Source: Adhaeribacter rhizoryzae | GTDB taxonomy: Bacteria > Bacteroidota > Bacteroidia > Cytophagales > Hymenobacteraceae | Direction: 5' to 3' | Assembly: GCF_008629685.1 (NCBI RefSeq) | Contig: NZ_VWSF01000003.1 | Span: 1 to 64,000, forward strand | DNA: 64,000 bases | Notes under the pieces: model-generated | Database searches by the model: none | Seen by the model: the letters and a program-made list of their open reading frames with translations, nothing else | What the model was told of the DNA's origin: nothing | Shown here: piece after piece, positions 8,444 through 17,798 of the stretch | How the letters are laid out: each line of letters begins with the position of its first letter | Numbering within the stretch: the stretch's first letter is position 1 | Program-made: the position numbers and the translations under genes

Positions 8444-11400
8444 TGGCCGCTAACCGCATTCAATTACAAACCGCCTTAAATAAACCGTACGATAGAATTC
8501 TTTTTGGGCAAGAAATATTAAGACCTGTATTTGGCGCCAGTCTCTCCTTAAATACTTCTTTAATCCCGGCTTCGGTCCAGCCTAATAAATCGGAGCAGGC
8601 TGTAATCAATACAGTTTCCATTTATGGTAGCATTACTTTAGAAGATAACACCGAAATAACCTGTTACGAAATAACGTTGCAACCACAGGTTAGGCTGGAG
8701 CAGAATAAAGTTGCTATTCAGCGATATGTGAGAAAGCTGCTTACAGCCGGGCAGGCGGCTTTGGTAAATTTTATTGTACCTAAAAATAAAGATTTTTGGC
8801 GATTAACGCTGGTAGCTAAAGACAGTGAGCTAACCGAACAAGGCATAAAGGAAAAAACAACCCATGCCAAACGTTACACCTATATAATAGAAACGGGGGC
8901 TAACAAAACGAATAAAACCCTGGCCGAGCGGCTGGAAAAATTATCTATTTCTGACCTCTACTTCAAAGATATTACCGAAGCTTTTTCGGTTGAAAAATTA
9001 AGCAAAGCCTTTTTTGATGAATATACCTTGCACTACCAGAAGTTTTATGAGTATCTGCAAGAATCAAATTATCGAAAATCAGTTTTTAAGGTTTCCTTAC
9101 CTACCGATGCTACTAAAGAAGACAAGGATAAAGCGTTCAAACAAATCCGGGACTTTACAAAAAAACTATTAGGCCGGATTGTATTCTTATATTTTGTCCA
9201 AAAGAAATGCTGGTTAGGGGCAAGTAATATAAATTACCAAGATGGCAAGCAAGATTTTATAAAGTACTTATTTAAGCAATCTGGGGGAAACGAAACCTTT
9301 TACAGCAATTGGCTTTCAGTTTTGTTTTTTGAAACCTTAAATGAAGAACGTCCAAACGAAAATTTTACCATGCCAGATGGCTCAAAAGTGAAAGTGCCTT
9401 TTTTAAATGGTGGCTTATTTGACAGAGATGACTATGACGAATAATTATTAACATTTAAACCTAAGTTATTCCATAACCCTGATTTTGAGGAAACCATATT
9501 AACTAAAAAGAACAAGGAATACAGCCGGGGCTTCCTAGACTTTTTGGATGCCTTTAACTTTACCGTTTATGAAGACAGTCCCGACGACCACACAGTGGCC
9601 GTTGATCCCGAGATGTTAGGACATATTTTTGAAAACTTGTTGGAAGACAACAAAGACAAGGGTGCTTTTTATACGCCCAAAGAAATTGTGCACTACATGT
9701 GTCAGGAGAGCTTAATCGAGTTCCTTGCTACCCATTGCTTGAATTACAATTCTAATGATTTAGGAAAATTTCCCTCTTCTGGAAATTTAAAAGCGTTTCT
9801 TTCTGATTTGGTAAAACTTAAAATAGTTAACCAAGCACATTTAAATTCTGAGCAAGAAAATGAGGAATGGTTAAAAATGCTATTAAGTTTTATTGACGAA
9901 TTATTAACTACTGTAAAAATATGTGACCCAGCTATTGGGAGCGGAGCATTCCCAATGGGTTTATTGCAGGAAATATTTACGCTTAAAGAAGTAATTACTT
10001 ACGAAACCAAAGCTTCTTGGAACCCTGCCCAGGTTAAAGAAAACATTATACAAAATAGCATTTATGGAGTAGATATTGAGAAAGGCGCTGTAGATATTGC
10101 CCGGCTGCGTTTCTGGCTTAGTTTAGTTGTAAACGAAGATAAACCCAAAGCCCTGCCCAATTTAGATTATAAAATTGTGGTAGGTGATAGCTTGGTAAGT
10201 AAGTTTGAGGACAAGATTATTGAAGTAGATTGGGAAGTAAAGGAAGGCACCCAAACCACTATTTTTGGGAACGAAAACGTATTGAAACAGCAGGAATTAT
10301 TACAGAAAATTTCTGATAAACAATCTAAATTTTTTCACCCTAAAAGTAAGAACAAGCCATCGTTACATGCCGAAATAAGAGATTTGAAAATTGATATTTT
10401 GATTAACCAATTAGAATTGATGATTAAAACTAACGGCATTGAAAAACAACCATTATCTTCTAATAAAAAGTTTAAAGACCTAACTATATTATATAACCGA
10501 ACTCAAGATTGGAAAGAAACTATTAGTAAACTACGAAACTTAAGAAAAGATAAAGATAAAATTTTTAAACATTTCGATTGGAAATTAAATTTTCCAGAAG
10601 TATTAAATCCAAATTTGGTATTAGAAGAAAAACAAAGAGGTTTTGATATTCTAATTGGAAACCCGCCTTATGTTGACTCAGAAACAATGATGAAGTCATA
10701 TCCTTTAATCAGGGATGTTATCAATAGAAAGTTCAAGGCTGCAAAAGGAAATTGGGATTTATACATTCCTTTTCATGAATTAGCAATTAATCTAATGAGA
10801 GTAAATGGAGTAAAAGCTTTTATATCTCCAAATAAGTGGCTTTCAATAGCTTATGCTACTGAATTCAGGAGGTTGTACAAAAATAAATGTTATAAAATAT
10901 GTAATTGTAATGGTGTAAAAGTTTTTGAAGCAGGTGTAACCCCAGTCATCTCTTTTTTTAAGTGTAGTACAATATCCCAAATTTATATTGATAGAGTAAA
11001 CCAAAAATTTGAGTTCAGTACTAAAAATATAGTTGAATCAGAGCTTATTGATCAGAACTCATTAGGTCTATTATTATCTAATTCATCTTCTATTTTGCTC
11101 AAAATAAAAAGGATTAAAACCAACTTTAAAGATTATATTATTTGTGAAAATCCTTTTTCAACAAGTGAAGCTTATCAACTCTGTGATATTTTAATTGATA
11201 GCAACAATGAGAAAGAAGAATTCTTTAAGTTAATTAATACAGGAACTATTGACCCTTACATATCCCTATGGGGTACTAAACAAACTACTTATTTAAAATC
11301 CAGGTATCTACACCCAATTGCCAAATTAAATGATCTAAATAAACTATTTCCAAGGCGAGTTCAGCAAATCAAATCAAGAAAACTAATAATAACAGGAATG

Positions 11401-11982
11401 AGGTATTTAGAATGTTTTTTTGATATAGATGGAGAATATATAGCAGGCAAATCAACGCTAATTATTAAAGAAGTAAAAGAAGACAATTATCTTCTATTTT
11501 GTGCATTACTTAATTCTAAATTAATATCATTTTTTATAAAAGAATCATATAGTTCGCTTGGGATTGATGGAGGAGTAAATTTTACGAAATCAATTATTGA
11601 AGATGTTCCTTTGCCTACAGTTGATTCAACATTAATTGAAAAATTTTCTTGTTTTGTAGAATATATTATATTCCTAAAAAAAATAAATTTAATTCTTATA
11701 AGTGAACAACTAATGCCTGCTTATTTCCAACAAATAATAGATGGAATGGTATACGAACTGTATTTTCCTGATTTACTCAAAAATCATAATCGTGAAATTA
11801 TCTCACATTTAGGTGAATTACCTAGAATTACAGATAATATGAATGATGAGAAGAAGTTGAGCATTATTAAAACCGTATTTAACCGCTTAAATGACCGAGA
11901 ACACCAAATAAGGGTAAACATGTTTTATATTAATTCTATTCCTGAAATTGCTATTATTGAAGGCAAGCATGAGAATAACTGA
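8443..11982 (+). pseudogene. Eco57I-like DNA methyltransferase/restriction enzyme split by one in-frame stop
   Basis: Two frames (8443-9444 and 9544-11982) are in the same phase, separated by a TAA at 9442-9444. The bases after the stop translate without interruption as LLTFKPKLFHNPDFEETI and onward into FLDAFNFTVYEDSPDD, matching the family around GLFDRDDYDE. This is therefore one gene of about 1180 codons with a nonsense codon near residue 334. Methyltransferase motif I is CDPAIGSGAFPMG (about residue 494), motif II is IYGVDIEKGAVDIARLRF, and motif IV is ILIGNPPYVD (about 738), typical of N6-adenine enzymes of the Eco57I/type IIG-like group. The last ~350 residues are probably target recognition. 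An internal restart at 9544 could yield the methyltransferase half. Read-through or a sequencing error is also possible. Confidence 0.85.
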
Positions 11983-13528
11983 TATTCGGATAAAAAACTA
12001 CCGAGCCTTTTATGGCGAGCATCATTTTGAATTGGATAGAGATGGTAAAAACCTAATGCTGTACGGCGAGAACGGCAGCGGTAAGAGTTCTTTATTCACA
12101 GCCTTAAAAGATTTTTTTCTTTCGTCTGATGAAAAGTTAAAAGAAGTAGAAGAAAATATTTTTGTTCCTGCTTCACAAAAAAACACGGCAAGTATTAAAA
12201 TTACCCTTCGCGAAAGTGCTGAATCTTCTAAGAATATTGATTTTGAATTAAACTCAATCCAAAAAGAAATTATCAGTACGGATAAAGTTGTCATATCAGC
12301 AGCAAATAAAATTAAGGGCTTCTTCGATTATCGTAATTTACTAAAAACACACATCAATCACGAGCAGCAAGTAGACCTATTTAAAATAATAGTGCATGAA
12401 ATTCTTTATCATTCAGTTAATCGTTTTTCCAATAAAGAAATTGGTAAAGAGTGGGATGCCATTTATGAGGACACTCATGATAAAAAGCAAACAACTAGAT
12501 TAAAGGAGGCAACAAAGAATTACCTCAAAGATAAATTTAATCCTGGTCTTATCGAAATATTGCAATCTATAGAACAAGACACCAATACCTTTCTCAAATA
12601 TTTTGGAATTAACGTTAACATAAAACTTGATTTTGATAAAGTAGAATATTTAGGAAGGAGAGGTTTATCAGGTAATAAAACTAGCTTAAACATAGATTTT
12701 TATAAACAGCATATCCCTAAACATCAGAATTTCTTAAACGAAGCCAGATTAACTGCTTTAGCCATAAGCTTATATTTAGCATCAATAAAAATAAACCCGA
12801 CTAAAGGGGTTTTAAAAATTTTAGTACTCGACGATTTACTTATTGGTTTGGACATGAGTAACCGTTTGCCCTTACTTGATATTATTAAAGATCATTTTGT
12901 AGAAGTTAAAACTGATGACCGGTTTCAGATTATTATGACTACTTATGACAAAGTTTGGTATGAATTAGTGAAAAGCTACTTTGGACCCGAGCAATGGAAA
13001 TTTGTTGAGGTATATTCGAGATGCTTGCACGATGAAGATTTTGAAATCCCAATAATTAAGCATGATAACGGCTATCTTCCCCTTGCTAAAAAGCATCTGG
13101 CGGAGAAGGATTTCAAAGCATCTGCGGTATATATCCGGACAGAGTTTGAACGGTTAGTGAAAACAATTTGTGATAAACAACGCATTCCGGTATCTTATCG
13201 CAAAAATCAAAAAGAAGTAACGAGCGATGATTTCTGGAATGCTATTGAACTACAAACAGATTTAGACCCAGATTTAATAAAACAAATCAAAATTCACCGA
13301 GGCGTCGTTATGAACCCTTTCAGCCATTATGACTTAGAAAAGCCAGAATTTGAAAAAGAATTAAGAGATACAATAACATCAGTTGAAAGACTCAGTAAAG
13401 TACCTATAAAAAACTTAAAGAAAAGGACCTATAGTGATTTGTTGAAAGAAATATCAAGACTTGAGCTGCAACTAAAAAAACCAATAATTAGTAAAATAAT
13501 TAGCGCTTTAATTGACAAAAGTAAATAG
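11969..13528 (+). CDS. AAA/ABC-type (SMC-RecF-like) ATPase closing the defence operon
   Basis: Starting at the ATG at 11969, this is a 519-residue protein opening with ITDIRIKNYRAFYGEHHF, the classic N-terminus of RecF/SMC-like ATPases. Walker A is GENGSGKSSLFTAL (about residues 33-46). A Walker B with D-loop-like continuation, LKILVLDDLLIGLDMSNR, appears near 285. The insertion between the two is short for an SMC protein and shows no long coiled coil. The C-terminal third (from about residue 380) contains helical segments such as KHLAEKDFKASAVYIRTEF, seen in several bacterial defence ATPases. The gene overlaps the methyltransferase 3' end by 14 bases. A frame-compatible TTG lies further upstream at 11948, but the ATG gives the proper family start. 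The role may be sensing or signalling; this is inferred from context. Confidence 0.8.
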   Translation: MRITDIRIKNYRAFYGEHHFELDRDGKNLMLYGENGSGKSSLFTALKDFFLSSDEKLKEVEENIFVPASQKNTASIKITLRESAESSKNIDFELNSIQKEIISTDKVVISAANKIKGFFDYRNLLKTHINHEQQVDLFKIIVHEILYHSVNRFSNKEIGKEWDAIYEDTHDKKQTTRLKEATKNYLKDKFNPGLIEILQSIEQDTNTFLKYFGINVNIKLDFDKVEYLGRRGLSGNKTSLNIDFYKQHIPKHQNFLNEARLTALAISLYLASIKINPTKGVLKILVLDDLLIGLDMSNRLPLLDIIKDHFVEVKTDDRFQIIMTTYDKVWYELVKSYFGPEQWKFVEVYSRCLHDEDFEIPIIKHDNGYLPLAKKHLAEKDFKASAVYIRTEFERLVKTICDKQRIPVSYRKNQKEVTSDDFWNAIELQTDLDPDLIKQIKIHRGVVMNPFSHYDLEKPEFEKELRDTITSVERLSKVPIKNLKKRTYSDLLKEISRLELQLKKPIISKIISALIDKSK

Positions 13529-13666
13529 CTTTTCCATTTATTCAGTAAGTTACTCAAGTATTTAATTTAAAATGGTATCTTCTTTTCTTGATTGCATAAT
13601 ATGTGAAGGTTCAAGACATGCACTACAGTTTTACTTGTTGACATAATCACCAATAATTAACATTAT

Positions 13667-13718
13667 GGCTGTAGGTATGGGTAACTCGATAGAGTTATCC
13701 ATACCTACAGCCTTTTTT
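13667..13718 (+). terminator. Strong intrinsic terminator after the defence operon
   Basis: Arms of 21 bases, 13667-13687 and 13692-13712, pair with a single G-T wobble around a GATA tetraloop and are followed by six T residues. The hairpin lies 139 bases past the ATPase stop. It is long for a terminator and would also work as a barrier against read-through into the decayed region on its right. Confidence 0.85.
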
Positions 13719-13868
13719 CTACCTTTTGAGAAGATGCATAAGCAAGAGGATGAAAAGCTTCACTCAGCCGATTAGAAATAGTTTCCAGCTTCATATTTTC
13801 TTTACCAGGACAAAATCCCAAAACTTAAATAAATCATCTTCAATTTGTTTAGACAACTTCTAACCTAG

Positions 13869-14069
13869 TTAGGCTACCCCTGACAACATGAAGAGGCACA
13901 AATTGAAACCAGTCATATTAAGTAGAGAAGAAATCAGGCTGGCCGTTTTATAGGTCTGCCGGGCCATAAAATGCTTTCGGTCATTCAGCATTAGTAAGAA
14001 AGTTAAAATAACTACGATGGTGAGGCTGGCTGCTGTTATCTTTGCTATGACTTCTAGATCTTTTTCCCT
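13869..14069 (-). pseudogene. Fragment of a membrane protein, no complete gene
   Basis: The leftward frame reads QREKDLEVIAKITAAS, then a hydrophobic stretch (SLTIVVILTFLLML, a likely membrane segment), then NDRKHFMARQTYKTAS and SLISSLLNMTGFNLCLFML before a stop. There is no start codon before the membrane segment, and an in-frame TAG sits just upstream. An ATG at 13991 would give only 40 residues. On the opposite strand a short stretch KPVILSREEIRLAVL resembles the start of a tyrosine-recombinase core domain. Both look like remnants, and neither is assigned. The rest of 13719-14312 holds nothing I can support. Confidence 0.25.
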
Positions 14070-14312
14070 TTGCTAAAAAGTTAAACTGTTAGGAGTTTAA
14101 AATGTTGAGGTTGTTGGTAGGTGTAACAGACCTGGGCTCCAGGTGCTGGTAACTTTCTGGCTGGGTGATTTCCGTACTTCAAAATTTTGATTGCTCCTAA
14201 ATCGCTGGTGTAGGCTAATCAGCTAACTTACCTGGTGTTTTAGGTTTTTTTATTAGCTGCATGGAGCTATTTGCAGAGCCTACTTCTGGCAATTTACCCC
14301 AGCACCGTTCAT

Positions 14313-14875
14313 TTTACAAACCTTAAACGGACCATTAGAAATTGTAAAGTATGCCAGGCATTTTCGCTACTTCTCCCCTAGTACTAAATTTTCTAAATAA
14401 TATCTAATCTACCTAAAATTTATTAGATGAATTACAAGGCTTAAACGAGCCTTCTAAATTGTAAGCCGGCCACCGCATTATAAATAGGAGCTTATGCCGG
14501 GGATTTACCGGTTCGATTCCTTACCTGGTGTTTAAAGTATAAAATACTTAAAAGGTCAAGGGTAAGCCGGTGCTCTGGTACCCTGGTAACTCTACCCTTC
14601 CGACAGCTTACCTGATTTTAGGCTATTTAAAAATTTTTAAACCCGTTTACATGAGCTCTACGGACATTGTATAATTGTAAAGCGCGCAAGCTACCTCCGC
14701 TACACCCTCCCCTTTTGCTAAATTATCAAATTCATACCGCTGTTTACAATACCTCTACGTTCATTCTACAATTGTAAAAAAAGCATCAGCCTTTTTGTCA
14801 GGCCGCTACTTCCGCCATTTTATTAAAGAAGTTTAGTATTTTACAAACCATAAACGGTCATTTTAAGCTTGTAAA
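14313..14875. repeat. Five copies of a ~36-bp imperfect palindromic element
   Basis: Copies lie at 14313-14348, 14432-14464, 14646-14681, 14743-14778 and 14840-14875. Four are exactly 36 bases from TTTACA(A/T) to TTGTAAA. The second is 33 bases and ends TTGTAAG. Between the inverted ends there is a conserved ACGG or ACGA near position 15-18 and usually an ATT soon after. Copies 3, 4 and 5 are spaced exactly 97 bases apart. The spacers share a weaker motif resembling CGCTACTTCCGCC. None of the copies is inside a convincing gene. They could be recombinase sites, iterons for a replication protein, operator arrays, or small mobile repeats. They do not fit the integron attC consensus (GTTRRRY at the right end). 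Confidence 0.7.
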
Positions 14876-14941
14876 ATATCCCCTTCTTTACTCCCAGCCA
14901 CTCTGACTACTCCTTTTTTCCAATCTTTAGGAAGTCCTGAC

Positions 14942-15297
14942 ATTTTACATTATAAGCCGGAACAAATTACGCCTTACATTGAGCAGCTTTACGACGATGC
15001 CGAAATCTGGCTCATTAATCAGTGAGCTCCTTATCTGACATAGCAGTTTCAGGAACTCGACATACTTCATAACTCGGTATTGATGGTCTTGCCGCTGGTG
15101 CGCCGGAGGCCGTCGGGGTACGCTGCTCACCAATTTGACCTGTACCTGTTCATCAAATATAATCAGGTAATCGAGCTTAGATAACTGGATCCTACCGGGT
15201 GAAAGAATTAATCCGCCAGAAAGGAGATGACTCGTCGCACTGTTACAAATCAGAAATAGCCCTAATGGCCGTTGAACGGATGAAAACCAGGAATCAT
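14942..15297 (+). pseudogene. Decayed protein-coding fragment with several frame breaks
   Basis: Natural-looking peptide runs appear in successive frames of the same strand. One is ILHYKPEQITPYIEQLYDD followed by AEIWLINQ and a stop at about 15025. Next is QFQELDILHNSVLMVLPLVR followed by RRPSGYAAHQFDLYLFIK (about 15044-15180). The last is RVKELIRQKGDDSSHCYKSE followed by IALMAVERMKTR (about 15198-15290). Together they suggest one ancestral gene of at least 115 codons broken by frameshifts. I do not recognise the family. A leftward 71-codon frame covering 15262-15477 partly overlaps it and has no features of its own. Confidence 0.35.
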
Positions 15298-16093
15298 TAT
15301 ATCAGATAGTATTAATCTATTACCTGAGTGTGTTGGGTTGTTCAGGTAATTCCTCTCGTCAGGGAAATTGTCTATTTGTACTTGCAGCATTAAGCGCTTA
15401 TTCTCCATAATCCACTCCTCTGTAAAAACCTTTAGCTCATTGGCAAGGAAAGATGTTCCAATTATATGGCAGGTCATCTATCTTGAGTTTCTTGTAAGGT
15501 CGCCCGTAATCTTAATGTAGATCAAGGCAAAGTTCTTGGAGATGGATTTTATTTTGGTCAATCCTTCCAGTTTGGTCAAAGAAAAGCTTTATGCTGTATA
15601 TAGAAATGCGTGTTACTTTGACATAATACCTACCCTAATCGAACAATCCCCAGTTTTGGCCATCCATCATACAGTATACAGACGGTACTCATGCTAGAAG
15701 CTATTTCAAAGGCTATCAACTATGGGCATTCAGTTTAAAATACCGGATGATGATGGAACCTACCCTTTTAAATCTGACAAATCTATGGTTGCAAGTAACA
15801 GCTCCAGAGCCTTCCTGCTTTTAGAATCTCTTACCAATTCTATTTAGCTATCAGGTGCCTGGTACCATATTTCAGCAAAGAAGCTGCTTATGTGATATAG
15901 AACAATTCGCTAATCATCCTCCTGCCGGAAACAGATAAATGAACTATATTGCCAGCCAGACTAACGTTTCCCGTTTCTCATTGTTCTGAAAATTACACAG
16001 GTATAAATCCATTATCTGCTTAAATGGGTAAACTTTACTATAGTATTTTCTCAGAAGCAAACGAAAGCCTTAATGGTTTAATGCCAATAGTCA
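15298..16093. other. Gene-poor stretch with short coding remnants
   Basis: No full gene is visible. A rightward frame from an ATG at about 15542 gives MDFILVNPSSLVKEKLYAVY, then RNACYFDIIPTLIEQSPVLA, and stops after 54 codons. It is followed by a 41-codon frame starting MGIQFKIPDDDGTYPFKSD. Both read like pieces of decayed genes rather than complete ones. The stretch lies between the repeat array and a leftward operon of small accessory genes. Confidence 0.4.
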
Positions 16094-16336
16094 TTATAAT
16101 TCATGATCCCGCTCACCGGTATAATCTTGTTTAAGGGCAACCGTTTGTCGCATTACATGAGCATCCGGGACGTCTTTTAACAATTCTCTTATTTCTTCCA
16201 GACTGTAATTAGTTTTAAATTCCAGTTCGACATCCGAAAAAACAGGATGAGGTAAAATAGTATAAGAAGATAGCGCAAACATATCAATAACTAAGTCTAA
16301 GTCCTCCCGGGTTTCGGCTCTTAATTTGTATTGCAT
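16094..16336 (-). CDS. Small acidic hypothetical protein (80 aa)
   Basis: An 80-residue protein beginning MQYKLRAETREDLDLVIDMF and containing LEEIRELLKDVPDAHVMRQT. No family is recognised. The composition is soluble and acidic without a signal peptide or membrane segment. Its start is six bases from the end of the small HTH-like gene upstream, and three short genes here share one direction, so it is probably the last gene of an operon. Such short genes are common in the accessory regions of Bacteroidota plasmids and integrative elements. Confidence that it is a real gene comes from natural composition and spacing. Confidence 0.6.
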   Translation of the reverse strand: MQYKLRAETREDLDLVIDMFALSSYTILPHPVFSDVELEFKTNYSLEEIRELLKDVPDAHVMRQTVALKQDYTGERDHEL

Positions 16337-16342
16337 CTGTTT

Positions 16343-16531
16343 TTATTTGTTAAAACCAAATTTATTTAAAACCGGCAGCAGTTTGGCTTTTGTTTCTTCG
16401 CTCAGAGGCCGGGCTTCTCTCTTAATTTTATCCAAGTACCCGCGCGGTAAACCTGCTTCACGTTCTATCTTCCGAGCCGTAGGCAGGTTGTTCAGGAAAG
16501 TGGTTAAGGTTTCTTTATTGAGTTCTGCCAT
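16343..16531 (-). CDS. Small HTH-like protein (62 aa)
   Basis: A 62-residue basic protein. The segment ARKIEREAGLPRGYLDKIKR followed by EARPLSEETKAKLLPVLNKF has the pattern of a short XRE-like helix-turn-helix in which a recognition helix is followed by a terminal helix that scans to the end of a repressor. Similar mini-HTH proteins are frequent in Bacteroidota mobile elements. Two bases separate its start from the end of the upstream frameshifted gene and six separate its stop from the next gene, so they are co-transcribed. DNA binding is inferred from the pattern and not from a catalytic motif. Confidence 0.6.
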   Translation of the reverse strand: MAELNKETLTTFLNNLPTARKIEREAGLPRGYLDKIKREARPLSEETKAKLLPVLNKFGFNK

Positions 16532-16533
16532 AT

Positions 16534-17012
16534 TTAACTATTATAGTTAACCGGGGTTTTACAATTTTCTAATGCATAATCTACCCAATACTTTAGCCAT
16601 TCCATACTTACAAGCTGCCCATTTTCTTCTGGCCATTCCGGGTCCATATAAATACCCATTTCTTCATCTATATTAGGAGAATAACCCGCTACAGCGTTAG
16701 GATATTTAGACTTTAAAGTCTCGTATGCATTATCTATTATTTCTTTGTGCTCTTTAACTAACGGAACACATCCGGGATGTTCCCGCAACAACCCATAACT
16801 TTCATTATAGAATAAATCTACTAATCGGACGAACTCGGCGAATTCCCGCCAACTTGAATAACTAGGCCTCCGTTTAGAAGTCTGATCCGTAGGTTCATCA
16901 TATATAGGCAATGCTTATGTTTAAACACATCAGCTTCCCACTTGATAAAACTTTCCAAACCGTAATCATATACTTCTGTCCGAAGTTCTCCTATAATTAA
17001 GGTGTATCCCAT
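16534..17012 (-). pseudogene. Frameshifted hypothetical protein (~160 aa when joined)
   Basis: Two leftward frames belong to one protein. The upstream frame gives MGYTLIIGELRTEVYDYGLE and SFIKWEADVFKHKH from an ATG at 17012. The downstream frame gives PIYDEPTDQTSKRRPSYSSW and continues to EWLKYWVDYALENCKTPV. The join is at about 16915, where a shift of -1 (or +2) is needed. The TTTAAAC nearby is in the wrong phase for a canonical -1 slippery site, so a mutation or base-call error is more likely than programmed frameshifting. The joined protein resembles a hypothetical family I have seen in phages and mobile elements, with a conserved EHPGCVPLVKEHKE-like block. No function is known to me. Confidence 0.55.
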
Positions 17013-17137
17013 AGCATGGTGTTTAAATTTCTCAAACATACAAAAAGAACGACATATAGCGCACATATTTCAAAATACTTTTCAGTTACTCTTTACAGAT
17101 TAACCAAGCTTCCTATTTCATAGGATTCAATATATTT

Positions 17138-17171
17138 CTTGGTAATATGAATAATTTAAGTGTTAAATTTG
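17138..17171 (+). promoter_or_regulatory. Possible Bacteroidota-type promoter
   Basis: TAAATTTG at 17164-17171 matches the -7 consensus TAnnTTTG. A weak CTTG at 17138-17141 stands 22 bases upstream, a little further than the usual ~19-20 for a -33 TTTG. It would start transcription about 45 bases before the ATG at 17226. Confidence 0.3.
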
Positions 17172-17225
17172 GTAATATTCTGTATATTATACATCAATTT
17201 TGATTTTAAGCTATGGAGACTCAAG

Positions 17226-17744
17226 ATGGAGAAATATCTTATTTATTTTGAAAACGGGGAGCCAGGCGCAATAACTGCGATTTTCGCCAAAGATGTTGAA
17301 CAAGCTAAATACAAATATTGCTTAGAGCATGTTCTGCATGATTCCCTTTTTCTTTCTTATATCTATTCAGACTTAGGTCACGAGTTATTTAAGAAAGATG
17401 ATAAAGGTGAAATCTATGGCAGGAATGCTGAAGGGAAATGGAGTTTGCGGGAAGATGTAACGCCAGAACAGGCTAAAATTATTTTCGATAATAACGTAAA
17501 ACAGCTATTTAAAAATAACCCTGAATACGCTGAACTTTTGCTAAACTGGTGGTATACCGATGCTGATAAGGACCCAGTTTACCCTGAAACGAACCATGAT
17601 ATTACCTTACAGGAAGAGCAAGTGCTTTGGGATAAGTTTATTTCGGAAATGCATGAAAAATGGCAATTTCCGGAGGAAATGCTCCTAATACTCTTGGTTG
17701 CTTCCTGGCCTGAAAACAGAATGATAATACCTATAGCGCAATAA
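17226..17744 (+). CDS. Hypothetical soluble protein (172 aa)
   Basis: The start is placed at the ATG at 17226 (MEKYLIYFENGEPGAITAIF). A longer frame from 17160 would add a hydrophobic, low-complexity leader overlapping the proposed promoter, so I reject it. The protein is acidic and rich in aromatic residues, with blocks such as KDVEQAKYKYCLEH and LLLNWWYTDADKDPVYPETN. There is no signal peptide, no membrane segment and no catalytic motif I recognise. It stands alone between the leftward small-gene operon and the SRAP gene 54 bases downstream. Function unknown. Confidence 0.6.
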   Translation: MEKYLIYFENGEPGAITAIFAKDVEQAKYKYCLEHVLHDSLFLSYIYSDLGHELFKKDDKGEIYGRNAEGKWSLREDVTPEQAKIIFDNNVKQLFKNNPEYAELLLNWWYTDADKDPVYPETNHDITLQEEQVLWDKFISEMHEKWQFPEEMLLILLVASWPENRMIIPIAQ

Positions 17745-17798
17745 GCGTAGGGCCATCAGGCTATGTAAATCCATCACCTGCTTAAATGATTAAACTTT

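Noticed and set aside
14500-14540. tRNA-like T-loop motif GGTTCGATTCC
   Set aside because: The bases on either side do not pair as a T-stem and no acceptor or anticodon arm can be drawn.
14313-14875. Integron attC array explanation for the 36-bp repeats
   Set aside because: The ends read TTTACAA/TTGTAAA and not RYYYAAC/GTTRRRY, and no integron integrase gene was seen.
16905-16935. TTTAAAC as a programmed -1 frameshift site in the frameshifted gene
   Set aside because: The heptamer is out of phase with the reading frame (codons are TTT AAA, not TTA AAC).
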